This document shows, one piece after another, positions 11,744-24,122 of a DNA stretch of 64,000 bases. The stretch spans positions 13,503,325-13,567,324 of the forward strand of contig JAFMSR010000003.1 of the NCBI GenBank assembly GCA_022818135.1, read 5' to 3'. A program made the translations under genes and the position numbers. The stretch comes from Saxidomus purpurata. Lineage: Eukaryota; Mollusca; Bivalvia; Venerida; Veneridae. A model generated the notes under the pieces. The model was given only the letters and a program-made list of their open reading frames with translations. It searched no databases and was not told the origin of the DNA. The first letter of the stretch is position 1, and each line of letters begins with the position of its first letter.

Positions 11744-11857
11744 GTTAGTTTTTTACATCGATTGTACATGTTTATTATAATCTATGCCGATACGACATCA
11801 ATACCACAACATAAGTTTAAAACTTAGTTACCTGCTGTTTATAATCAATAATAACCG

Positions 11858-14800
11858 AAAATGCCGACGTCTACAGGGAAATTTTAAAAAAAAACTTTAC
11901 ATCTTGTGATGAAACTGATTATGAAACACACAAGTCGAAAAGTCCGACACACTAGTCGTCGGAATGGTAATTTAGAGTTTTTTACTTTTATAATACCGAA
12001 CATGCTGATTATGATACATAATAGAGAATGCCGACTCTTTAGTCGTCAGCGGGATAGTTTAGCATTTATTGAAGATGCTAATAATTACTGACACCAGTCG
12101 AAAATGCCGACACACTATTCGTCGACTGGGTGATTTATACTTTTAATTAACTTTTGCTAAAGAAACTGATATTGATCCACTGTGGAATCAGGTTGTTGGC
12201 AGGGTAATTGACATAATGATTACGATTTATACTAGACAAAATACCGACGTCAGGGTAGTTAAGATTTGTAAACAATCATTGGACATTCTGCTTATTGACC
12301 AAAGTGGTTGAAAATGCCGACAAACATGGCGTCGGCAGGGTAATTAAGACTTATTTACTTAACATCTACTGAACATGCTGAGTTTGATTCACCGATAAGT
12401 CGAAATGCCGACATACTATTCGTTGGTAGGGTATTTATGACCTGTTCAATTTACGTCTATTTAACATGCTATGATTCGTATTAGCTGAAGATGTCGACAT
12501 ACTAGTCGACGGTAGAATATTGGTTTGAATACCTGACCCATCTAGAACATGATGATCTGCACTGGTCGAACTAACCGACACATAATATATTGTCGACAGG
12601 GTAGTTGAGACTCGCTTTCTTTACATATCTGGAATATACTGATTACAATCTACAGTGGTCGAAATAAACGACATACTTATTGACGACAGGGTAGTTAGGA
12701 CTAGCTTACATTATATATCTGAAACATGCTGATTATGATCGACACTGGTCGAAATAACCGGCACACTTATTGTCGGCAGGATAGTTAGGACTTGCTGATT
12801 TCGATCTAAACTAATCGAAACAGTCGGCAAATAGGTTGTCGACAGGAAAGTTTAAATTTATTTACTTTACATTTATTGAATCCACACTGGTCGAAAAATC
12901 CGACAAACAGGTCGGCAGGATAGTTTCAAGTTTTTTTAACACGCTGATTATGATACATTTAGTCGCCGACTGGGTAGTTTAGACTTATTTTCTTTACATC
13001 TAATGAACATGCTATGATTCACACTGGTTTGACATTCTAGTCATTGACAGGATAGAGTTTAGCCTTGCATACCTTACATATCTGGAACAAATTGATAATG
13101 ACCTACATTGATCGAATTAACCGACACACTTATTGGCGGCAGGGTGGTTAGGACTCGCTTAATTTACACATCTAAGACATACTGACAATGATCTTAACTG
13201 TACGAAAAAGTCACACACGTATTGTCGGCAGGGTAGTAAGGACTTGCTTTCATTGTTGATATCGATTCAAACTGGTCGAAAAGGCCAAAAAATACATTGA
13301 ACGTTGTCTTGTCGACCGGGTAGTTTAGATTTATTTACATTAATTGAATATGTTGATTATGATATACACTGGTTCAAAAGCCCGATTTACAGGTCGGCAG
13401 GGTAGTTTGAAATCTATTGAACACGCTGAATATGATTCACGCTGCTTGAAAATGCTGCCTCGCTACTTGTCGGCGAGATCATTTAGAGTACATATTGTAC
13501 GCAAATTGAACATGTTGTAAATGGCTCGCGCTTGACGAAAATGCTGACACACAAGTGGTCAGGATTGTAGTTTAGACTTATTTACTTTACATCTATTAAA
13601 CTTGCTCACAGGTTGAAAATGCCGACAAACTAATCGTCGGTGGGGTAATTTCGACTTATTTAACATTTATTGAACATTATGTTTGTTGACCACACTGATT
13701 GTAAATACCGTCACACCAGACGTCGGCAGGGCAATTAAGACTTGTTAATTTTACATCTAGTGAACAGGCTGATTTTGATTCACTGATAAATCAAATTGCC
13801 GACGCACGATTCATCGGTAGGCTAGTTAAAACTTGTTTGGTTTACATTAAGTGAACATGCCTATTATGGTGTTCGACAGGGTGGTGTTTATGATTCACTC
13901 TTCTGGTCGAAAAGGCCGGCAACATGCTATAATTCATAATTGGTAAAGATGTCGACATGCTAGTCGTGTGCAGGATAGTTAAGACTTGCATACCTTACAT
14001 ATCTAGAACATGCTGATAATGATTTATACTGATCAAAATAACCGACACACGTATTGTCGGCCGGGTAGTTAGGACTTGTTTACTTTACAAATCTAGAACA
14101 TTCTAATTATGGTCTACACTGGTCGAAATAACTGACACACGTATTGTCGGCCGGGTAGTTGGGACTTGTTTTCTTTACAAATCTAGAACATGCAGATTAT
14201 GATCTTCACTGGTCGAAATAACTGACACACGTATTGTCGACAGGTGTAAGGACTTCCTAACATTACTTATCTAGACCATGCAGATTATGAACTTCACTGG
14301 TCGAAATAAGTGACACACTAATTGTCGGTAGGGTAGTTTCAGGACTTGCTTACTTAACTTATCTAGAATATGCAGATTATGATCTTCACTGGTCGAAATA
14401 ACTGACACACGTATTGTCGGCAGGGTAGTAAGGACTTGCTTACTTTACTTATCTAGAATATGCAGATTATGATCTTCACTGGTCGAAATAACTGACACAC
14501 GTATTTTTGGCAGAGTTGTAAGGACTTGCTTACTTTACTTATCTAGAATATGCAGATTATGATCTTCACTGGTCGAAATGACTGGCACACGTATTTTCGG
14601 CCGGGTAGTAAGGACTTGCTTACTTTATTATCTAGAACATGCAGATTATGATCTTCACTGGTCGAAATAACTGACACACGTATTTTCGGCAGAGTTGTAA
14701 GGACTTGCTTACTTTACTTATCTAGAATATGCAGATTATGATCTTCACTGGTCGAAATAACTGACACACGTATTGTCGACAGAGTTGTAAGGACTTGCTT

Positions 14801-17033
14801 ACTTTACTTATCTAGAATATGCAAATTATGATCTTCACTGGTCGAAAAAACTGACACACGTACTTTCGGCAGAGTTGTAAGGACTTGCTTACTTTACTTA
14901 TCTAGAATATGCAGATTATGATCTTCACTGGTCGAAATAACTGACACACGTATTGTCGGCAGAGTTGTAAGGACTTGCTTACTTTACTTAATTAGAACAT
15001 GTAGATTATGATCTTCGCTGGTCGAAATAACTGACACACGTATTGTCGGCAGAGTTGTAAGGACTTGCTTACTTTACTTAATTAGAACATGTAGATTATG
15101 ATCTTCGCTGGTCGAAAGAACTGACATACATATTGTCGGCAGGGTAGTTAGGACTTGCTTACTTTACGTATCTAGAACATGTAGATTATGATCTTCACTG
15201 GTCGAAATAACTGACATACATATTGTCGGCAGGGTAGTTAGGACTTGCTTACTTTACGTATCTAGAATATGCAGATTATGATCTTCACTGGTCGAAATAC
15301 CTGACACACGTATTGTCGGCAGGGTAGTTAGGACTTGCTTACTTTACGTATCTAGAACATGTAGATTATGATCTTCACTGGTCGAAATAACTGACACACA
15401 TATTGTCGGCAGGGTTGTAAGGACTTGCTTACTTTACTTATCAAGAACATGCAGATTATGATCGACACCGGTCAAAATAATCGACATACTTATTGCCGGC
15501 ATAATATTTATGACTTGCTTTCCTAGCTGATTTCCATCCAAACTGGTCGAAAAGGTCGACGAATAGGTTGTCGACAGGACAGTTTAGACTTATTTACTCT
15601 ACATTTATTCAATATGCTAATTATAATCCACACTAGCCGTAAAGCCCGATAATCAGGTCGACAGGGTAGTTTTAAATCTATTGAACATGCTGATTTTGAT
15701 TCAACGAACAGTTAAATACCGACTCACTTTTCGTCGGTATGGTAGTTAAGATTTGTTTCCTTTACATTTATCGAATGGCTGATTTTAAAACATACTAGTC
15801 GTCGATAGGGTATTGGTTATGGTTCATTCTGGTCGAAAAGGCCGACATGAAGGGTAATTAAGATTTATTTACTGTACATGTGTTGGACATGTTATGATTC
15901 ACACTGGTTGAAGATGTGAGCATACTAGTCGTCGGCAGGATAGTTTGGTTTTGCACTGGTTGAAATAACGGACACACTTATTATCGACAGGGTAGTTAGG
16001 ACTTGCTTACTTTACATATTTCGAACATGCTGATTATGATATGCACTGATCAAAGTAACCAACACACTTAATGTCGGCAGGGTAGTAAGGACTTGCTTAC
16101 TTTACTTATCTAGAACATGCAGATTATGATCTACACTGGTCGAAATAAGTGACACACGTATTGTCGGCAGGGTAGTTAGGACTGACTGATTTCGATCCAA
16201 ACTGATCGAAAAGGCCGACATACAGGTTTTCGACAGGGTAGTTTAGAATAATGATCTAAACGTTTATTGAATATGCTGATTCTAATCCACACTAGCCAAA
16301 AGGCTCTACAAACAAGTCGACAGGATAGTTTTAAACCTATTGAACATGCTAATTTTGATTTACCGATTAGTCAAAATGCCGACAAACTATTCGTCGGTAT
16401 GGTAGTTAAGACTTGTTTCCTTTACATTTATCGAATGGCTGATTTTGATGCATTCTAGTCGTCGCTATGGTTTTGGTTATGGTTCATTCTGGTCGAAAAA
16501 GCCGACAAACAGGTTGTCTGAAGGGTAGTTAGGATTTATTTACTGTACATGTGTTGAACATGCTATGAATCGAAAGTTGTCAGAAAAAAGTTGGTTAAAG
16601 TTGTCAGCATACTAGTCGTCGGCAGGATTATTAAGAGTGCGTACCTTTATTATCTAGAGAATGCTGATAATAATCTACACTGGTCGAAATAACCCACACA
16701 CTTATTGCCGGCAAGGTAGTTAGGACTTGCTCACTTTACATATGTGGAACATACGGGTTATGATTTACAGTGGTCGAAATAACAGACATACTTATAGTCG
16801 GCTTGTTTACTTTACATATCTAGAACATGCTGTTATAATCTACATTGGTCGAAATAACTGACATACTTATAGTCGGCTTGTTTACTTTACATATCTAGAA
16901 TATGCTGTTATGATCTACATTGGTCGAAATAACTGACATACTTATTGTCGGCAGGGTATTAGGACTTGCTCTCTTTGCTGAATCCGATCCAGTCTTGACG
17001 GAAAGACCGACATTTTGGTTGTCAGCATAGTTG
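11858..17033. repeat. 5.2-kb satellite array of about 90-bp units
   Basis: Each unit carries a GTCGAAATAACYGACACAC block, then a spacer and TGTCGGCAGGGTAGTTAGGA, then GCTTACTTTAC and TCTAGAAYATGCWGATTATG. In the core (about 14,000-15,520) units are nearly identical with spacing of 89-91 bp (for example 14,381, 14,471, 14,561, 14,650). Towards both ends the units are strongly diverged but keep the CCGACA...TGTCGG inverted pair. That is about 55-60 units' worth. The pattern of a homogenised centre and decayed edges is classic for unequal exchange or gene conversion. The array stops exactly where segmental duplication copy 1 starts. Confidence 0.93.
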
Positions 17034-17303
17034 TTAACGGTCCTAACTCAGCTTATTACTAATACATTTTTCTTTCCACAAAAGAAAGCCTGTACTTAAT
17101 GCTAAAACATGGTGATGCAAAGCAGACAAATTGACTGAAAGAGATGGGTGTACGCTTGTATTCAGGCAGACATAAAAATACTGTAAAGTAACAACCCATG
17201 TCGCTTGAGATGCTTATTGTTTACATTTGCATTTGACAACAATACCCGTCTGTTATCAAGTAGCCACATTTAGTGAAAGAAAGAAAGACAATGAACAAAC
17301 TAT

Positions 17304-18008
17304 TAATTCAGTTTAAGTTTTATTCAACTAATCGGCAGATACAGTTGCCTTTGGCCATCTAACATATAACACAGTGATTACGGCCAAGACATATGGTACA
17401 TTTTAAAGCACAAACTTATATAACTGCAAATCATCATACATATGAACATATACATTTTTTTATGATAAATAATATGTGTTTTATGGAACAGTCAAATTAC
17501 TTAGGGTATCGAAACGTACTGCAAAAGCTTCTTTCAAATATTTAGAGATTTTGTACAAAAGTTGTTTACTATGTGTCGACATTAAACTAACAAATTTTGA
17601 CTGCAACATTTCGTAAAAGATTTTCTCTATTTATATCGTTATATCGACCTAATTCTATCTCATGATAATGCAAACTAAGTCTAAAACAGGTAAGATATTT
17701 CCTTAATGTGTCATTTTTTTAAACATCTAGATATTTTTCAAAGCAGAATTAGGTTTTATATTTCACATAATAGTCAAGTTTAGTTTTACTATTAACAGAA
17801 TCATACCATCTCTGTACATACTGATATCGTATGCGTCTTTTAAGACTTGGATAATAATTAACATTCACATCAAAGTTAGTTAGAAGAAATGAATATCATA
17901 ATCTATCAGCGAGTTCATGCAAAAGCCCAAACTCTTTCTGTCCATGTTGTTACATTGTTCCATGTAAGTAGAATGAATGGATGTACCTACTTTCTTTTTA
18001 ACTTTAAC
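17304..18008. mobile_element. Copy-1-specific insertion with dispersed repeat
   Basis: Relative to copy 2 (junction near 38,790) about 700 bp is extra here. Its left part ('tttattcaac ... ttgcctttggccat') resembles 55,195-55,400, so it contains a dispersed repeat. No open frame of interest is present. Whether this is an insertion here or a deletion in copy 2 cannot be decided, though the repeat content favours insertion. Confidence 0.5.
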
Positions 18009-19639
18009 TTAAATATTAATAATGATTTAATATCCGATTACATGTCCTAATATCCTATTATATGTCCTATAAAACCAGCAAAGAAGTATTTCATATGATA
18101 TGATAGTTAATATCTAGTCAATATGAAAAAGTGAGCTTGTAACACAAAACTTTAATAAGACTCAACGCCGAAGCTAACAACGTCGAAACTAAAAGTTTCC
18201 TTCAAATATCTGAAGAGCAAACAAAAACGGTTTTCATACACTTCACAAAATAATAGCAACACAGAAGAATTAATGTTCACTATATATACTGTGGACTATT
18301 TTGAGTACTAATTTGGTTTTGTTTTTATGTCGCCGCGTGTTAACATGATGAAGATTTTTCAAAAACGACACAGGTGCTATAAGATAGTTAAAAAGTTAAC
18401 TGTTTCGGTATAAAAGAATATAATGTATCCAAAATCCGGAGCTTTGTTTGTAGTCACTTAAGTGTAAACATTCACATGCTCTAAGTAGCCAATACAGAAG
18501 TGTCCTAATGAACCAATTCACATGTCCAATGTAGCCAATACTGATGTATCCTATCGAGCTTATTTATATCAAATACACCGGTATGAAGTGAAGCAACAAC
18601 AACTTTAAGTGGCGACTCTCGATGCTTCTTTTTGTTTGCTGCTTAAGACAGGTGCATGTATGATTGTAGAACAAAACAAAACAACTATTTAAACACAAAA
18701 TGTACATTTTCTTTTTCAAAAGAATGCTATATTGCGTGCAAATGTCTTAGTTTACCAGTTTTTTATAATTTACATACCACCATGCATTATTTAAACATTT
18801 GAAAATGTGTCACCTAGAGTATTGATATACAATGATGCCTATTTATCTCAGTTTATGTGTACAGTGTGCTTCTCAAACTTTATTTAGATATTTTTTTGAA
18901 AACTAGGTAGCATATTAAAGCTGCACGTTCATAGTTTCCGGTGACAAAATTAAATTTTTCCAAAATGAAAAACTAAAACATAAAATGTAAAAGTAATGGC
19001 TACAATCAACAGCACAAGTAAAACTCTACATATCAATTTGAGAAAATTAGTTTAAAATGTTGGTGAGCTTGGTTAGACAACACAGCTACACTATAATATG
19101 TTTTATTGCAATTTCAAAAGCGTTTGCAACGCTTTATGATTTAGTAGCGTACGCTTTCAAAAATACAGAAATCCTTTACAGGAATTTATACTGTAACCTT
19201 TTTATTTGATGATTCGTTCTAAAGTATGTTTATTTCAGACAGTTTCCGAAGAACTTTTCTTCCCACAAAAAATCTTAGAGCCAGCAGCTCTAAATGGCAC
19301 ACATATTTTTTTCTAAAATTTACCTACACATCATAGCTCTGCACTATTTCAATGTGTAGGATTTTAAATATCATATTGTGTTGGTTATCACGTATTTTAA
19401 ATTAGATTTAAATATGCTGAAGAGCTAAAAATAGGCACTACTTTTCAAAAATTTAGATCTTTATGAAAATTCAATACATCTTTATGCAATTACTTGATAA
19501 TTGATGTCCGATTGCCCTTTTTTTCTCTAATGTCGCCTATCTTTTATCACGTATACAAGTACTTGAAAGTCAACAATATGCATCTGCACATTAGGTTTTA
19601 TATTAACCAAAAAAATAATAAGAAGAATAAAGTTAATAA
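18009..19639. other. Duplicated non-coding DNA
   Basis: Collinear with about 38,795-41,770 of copy 2 apart from insertions there. No conserved open frame is shared between the copies, so I see no gene. 19,070-19,235 is also matched by the third fragment at 59,380-59,840. Confidence 0.6.
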
Positions 19640-19950
19640 TACTATATATCGTATACCTGTCACAAATACTAAACCTGATTGGCCGATAGCGCTCACGTGC
19701 CGGGTCTGCAAAAGTATGTGTAGACCTGGAAAATGATGTGTAGACCTGCACGGATTTCAAGACGTCATTTCTGTAATATTTTCGTGTAATTTTCACTACT
19801 TTTTATGAGGTATACGATATAATAATTTTAGACTAATGTTTTGGTCAATATATAGTTTTACGGACCTGTTAAAAATATATTGACCGAGGACTTTTAACAG
19901 GTCCGCAAAACTATATATTGACCTCAAAATTAGTCTATAATTGTATAATA
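19640..19950. mobile_element. Copy-1-specific insertion ending in a 120-bp palindrome
   Basis: Copy 2 lacks about 310 bp here (junction near 41,803). The right part (about 19,826-19,945) is an imperfect palindrome: 'gactaatgttttggtcaat ... acggacctgtt' pairs with 'aacaggtccgc ... attgacctcaaaattagtc'. It is likely a MITE. Confidence 0.6.
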
Positions 19951-20937
19951 GCCGACTATATACCGGTACATGTCTTTGTCTAATGTATCATCTGCATGCA
20001 ATACAAATCAGCCGCACCATGAGAACATCAGCCTTCATGACATGATATTAATTATAGCACAAAATGCATAGCTTTGTATGGTGTATCAACTATATGCAAT
20101 ACAAATCAGCCGAATCATGAGAAAATCAACCTTAATGACAAAATACAAATATTTGTAATAGTTAATTGAATTTAAAGTGCCAGGATGCATAGCCAGTCAT
20201 AATTTTTCGTGGTTTTGTTTAGCTAGGAATATGTTTCGAACAATCACTTCTGTTACAATGGAATAAAGTTGGCTAAAAAATTATTCAGAAATACTACAAT
20301 GAAATTATGTAAGCATGGATATCTCAAATTTGTTCGAGTGGTTGTATGTGTTTTTAGAAGTCTCATATTGACCATTAAGTGCTTTTGTTGTAAAATATGA
20401 AGAAATTAACTTTAAACAGTTTCAAAATTACAATTTCAGCTTAATTGTACCATATTTCTCCAAAGGTATCCAATAAACAAAAGAACAAATGTAACGTGGA
20501 CGTCAAAATACATATTGTATGGTTACATGAAAATTACGATTTTCATTTTGAAAGTCTTCAATGAGCTACTACTAATTATGTTCTAAAATTTTCAGAACAG
20601 AAAATTAATTATTGTCCACTACGATATAAAACCACATCTTATTTCATTTGGAAAACCTTGTCATCAAGTCTGATTTACTTACAACCCGGCTTACAAAAAA
20701 TTAAATAAACAATGAATAACATGTGTATCATCCTCTATATGAAATGCATATCTATAAGAAACACTTGAAAGTCAAACAAATTTATATTCTACACACTATG
20801 TACATTGTTAGTATAGCAACTGGACCAGTGCACGCAATTATCCGGAAATTCATAAAATGTCTTACGGTAAAGATTTCAATATTTGAGAAATAATAAATAT
20901 GTCCCTACTGTTTGTATTTTATCGTTGGTTGTAATAC

Positions 20938-21240
20938 AGTCAGGAGTTAGGATGCGTAGTAATTAAATTCCGAGGACGAATCACAAGTTATTTAATTTTT
21001 CGCATCCGAACGACTGCCTGTATTAAAATACTGGGAGGCAACTAATATTTCGATTCTAACACGAGATTGTCTTTGAAAACAACCCCGAGCCATGTTCATC
21101 GCGTAGCAACGTTTCACTGTAACAACATTTTCAGTATGGAGTTATGAGGTGATGTAAAATAGCTTTGTGTTTACGTTAAAACTTTGTTAATGTATCTCTT
21201 GATTGTCTTCATATATAAGTACAAGCATGTTAGAATGTTA
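20938..21240 (+). mobile_element. Family H hairpin repeat, copy 2
   Basis: The hairpin GGATGCGTAGTAATTAAAT pairs with 'atttaatttttcgcatcc'; then come 'ttcgattctaacacgagatt' and a degraded inverted end 'catgttagaatg' at about 21,227-21,238. The same copy is present at the equivalent position of duplication copy 2, so it inserted before the duplication. Confidence 0.6.
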
Positions 21241-21265
21241 CTTAATAAATATGAAATCAAGTGTG

Positions 21266-21290
21266 TAATAATAATAATAATAATAATAAT
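21266..21290. repeat. (AAT)n microsatellite
   Basis: About eight AAT units. No counterpart in duplication copy 2. Confidence 0.85.
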
Positions 21291-22120
21291 AGTGATAATT
21301 AATGTAAGTTCAAGTATACCAACTTAATTGCATACCATTTCAAGCTCAACTTTTTATGCAAGATACATATACTACAAACAATACACAAGCAAACAACTGA
21401 GATACTCTAAAAGTCTTTATATTCGCGAGTTTTTTATTTTGCGATTTTCCGATTTTCTATTTCTTCGCGAGCGAGCACTGTTTTATATATAATCATTGTT
21501 TGTTTGCTATTTTACCGAGTTTGATGAATTCGTAAAGCGCTCCATTTACGAAAATAAAAACCTCGCAGTATATACCTCACATAAAAACAATGAAAGTTCA
21601 CATCAATAAGAGAAAAAATAGCAATCGAATAAGGTAAACTAAAGAAAATATCAATTACAGCCAAGCATTAAATGATTAATTAGGCCAAAAAAAAGTGTAT
21701 TTCCGATCTATTTGGCAACAATTTAAGGTCGGTCGGTCGGTAGGATTTTATTATTAATATTATTATTATCTCTTCTTTGTTTTGGCTCTGAAACACTTGT
21801 CTTTTGTCTTTTTGATAATTTTATCATAAAAAGAAGTTCGAAGTCTGCAGTAAAAAATTCAGGTCGGTTGGGAGACCGAAAACACACAATTTTTTGCGTA
21901 AGTAATACGAGTGAATAAACAACACTAGCCCTGCTACACTGACCATCTTCAATTTGGACAGTCATAATAATTGTACAAATGGGCACCCGACGGAATAATA
22001 AGCAGCGCACAATATGTTCAGCATGAATACCCAGGGCGATCATGGTTAATTTTACATTTGTATCTCAAAGGCAGAATGTATGGCCATTAACAGAGTAAGA
22101 GTTGTTGATATTAAAAATAC

Positions 22121-22722
22121 AATTCTAACACGACCAGCGAATAACCTACATACATGTAGAACAAAATCTATTTGGGTTATTCTGCAATAAACCGACCTTG
22201 AACGACGCTGCACGCGCATCGTGTTTTGGCTGTTCAATTTACCCGACGTATAGAGGATCTTACATGGCATACTGTTGATGACAAAGCGGGGGGATCCGAT
22301 GGATGACACACTTCCAGTTAACTTGATTAATGTTACGATACCATTTACACTGATTTTATTTACTGTTTTGTTGTTATTGTTTTTGTTTACACAGTGACGT
22401 CATTAATCAAGAGAAATTGTGACGTCATTTATTTATACCCGTTACTAATATTTTTCGTAACTTGAACTATTATTGCGTACCCTGAAACAAGTTTTTTCTT
22501 TCTTATGAGACTGTAGTTTACGCAGATGAAAAGTCTGAAACACCGCGTATACATTTTTCATGAATGAAAGTCACATTTAAATAGCGGCTTTACAATGTTC
22601 GCGGGAGGAAATTTCAACGGCAAAATCTAGGTGCGTAGCACGAAAGTGTAAATTACGTTCGATGAAATTAGTTCTCTCATTTTCTTCAAATGTTGTTTCA
22701 AATAAGTCGTGTTAGAATCGAA
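22121..22722. mobile_element. 602-bp element bounded by ATTCTAACACGAC inverted ends
   Basis: The left end ATTCTAACACGAC (about 22,121) and the right end GTCGTGTTAGAAT (to about 22,720) are exact inverted repeats. The segment, together with the adjoining hairpin, is missing from duplication copy 2 at about 45,485, which supports insertion. The right part contains 'gcgtagcacgaaagtg', recalling family H. Small open frames inside (22,052-22,309 region) are not recognisable. Confidence 0.6.
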
Positions 22723-22727
22723 TTTAT

Positions 22728-22880
22728 AAGTATCCAAGTTTGGTTAATGGTAGAATAACCATCGTTTGTCGTTCTTATGCGTAATAATATATCACTCAGG
22801 CCTTCGGCCTTCGTGATATATTCTTGCGCATAAAAACTCCAAACTCGGGTTATTCTACGATAAACCAAACATGGATACAT
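22728..22880. repeat. Hairpin, about 150 bp
   Basis: 'gtatccaagtttggtt' plus 'ggtagaataacc' pairs with 'gggttattctac' plus 'aaaccaaacatggatac'; the inner stem has 'aatatatcactcaggcc' facing 'ggccttcgtgatatatt'. It is absent from duplication copy 2 and is probably a MITE inserted with or beside the previous element. Confidence 0.75.
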
Positions 22881-22895
22881 ATCATTTCTTAATTA

Positions 22896-24122
22896 AACAT
22901 CATTAACCAAATCAACAAGCAATGCATGCTCACTAAATACGTGTTTAAGACACTTTAACAAGCTAGAGCTATCACTGAAGGTAATTCATACTCCCACTTA
23001 TGTTTGTTCCACTTACTAGTGTATGAAGGGATGATAATAATAATTTGGAAATAAACTCCAGAAGACGTATATACTTAGGAAATGTCTACGAACTATATTT
23101 GAAAGGATACAGAATACAGTTTTATTGATTTATTTAAGTGCGTAAGAAGATGTAAATTGTAAATAAGCATCGGTGGAAGTATGCTCTTTCACAGTGTTAA
23201 TGCTCAAGGAGTGACTAAAAAGTGGAAAATGTTTAAATACTTGTTCATTTAATGATATCCGAAGCAATTTTCTGGGACGCAACAAAGTGGTTCCTGTATT
23301 CTCCTGTCGCAATATTGGTGATTTGCGGTAAAAAAAACATCTAAAAGTGATGGTCACTAAAAATGACAGTCTGCAATATTTGCCATTGTCTACGGTGACA
23401 ACATGTCGCTTGTGCATAACAAAGTTCAGATAGATCTATGGAGCTGTCGTTAAAAAGGGGACCAACATGATCTAATGTATTCTAAATATAGTTGCTAAAA
23501 TCTTCCGGCGAATCGCTGAAAAGAGTCAAAGATCAGAGTTACGAATTACTGGTGTTCTTTCAGCATATATTAAATGTACTACTTTCAATGCAATTAGAAC
23601 ACGCCATATCCTTGAATGTGATAATGTTACGACATTTACGCAAATAATTCACTATGTATAAAAATGCATAGCACAATCAACTCCTTTAATTTGTATAAAT
23701 TTTACAGTTCTATCATACGTGCTATATGAATATCATCCTCGACGAAATTTAAGAGAATAGAGTTTCCATGATTTAACGCTGAATTTATCAATCAGTGTCT
23801 GTTATTCAAACAAAACGTTTGATATTAAAATGGACATGCTGTTAAACATAAGTTTCAGCTTCAGCCTGGCTGAAATTAGCGTCTTAAACAGTAGAGTTCA
23901 TATAATGAAACCACACTAAGTGCTCTTACTATTCATTTGGTCTATAGAGACTCTTTTCTTGTAAAACTGATATTTGGTTCCGAAATGTTTTGTTTTAATA
24001 TCCACGGCAGTCTTAATCACAGGTTGTCTTAATATTTTAAAACTATTCAAATCTAAATCGTTAATCAACATGTGTCGCATTGAACGTCGTGGGTGGAGTG
24101 TATAACGTTACGATCATCACTA
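22896..24122. other. Duplicated non-coding DNA downstream of the gene
   Basis: Collinear with 45,500-47,898 of copy 2, which carries three extra insertions there. It holds no gene that I can support; this is the 3-prime flank of the minus-strand gene. Confidence 0.55.
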
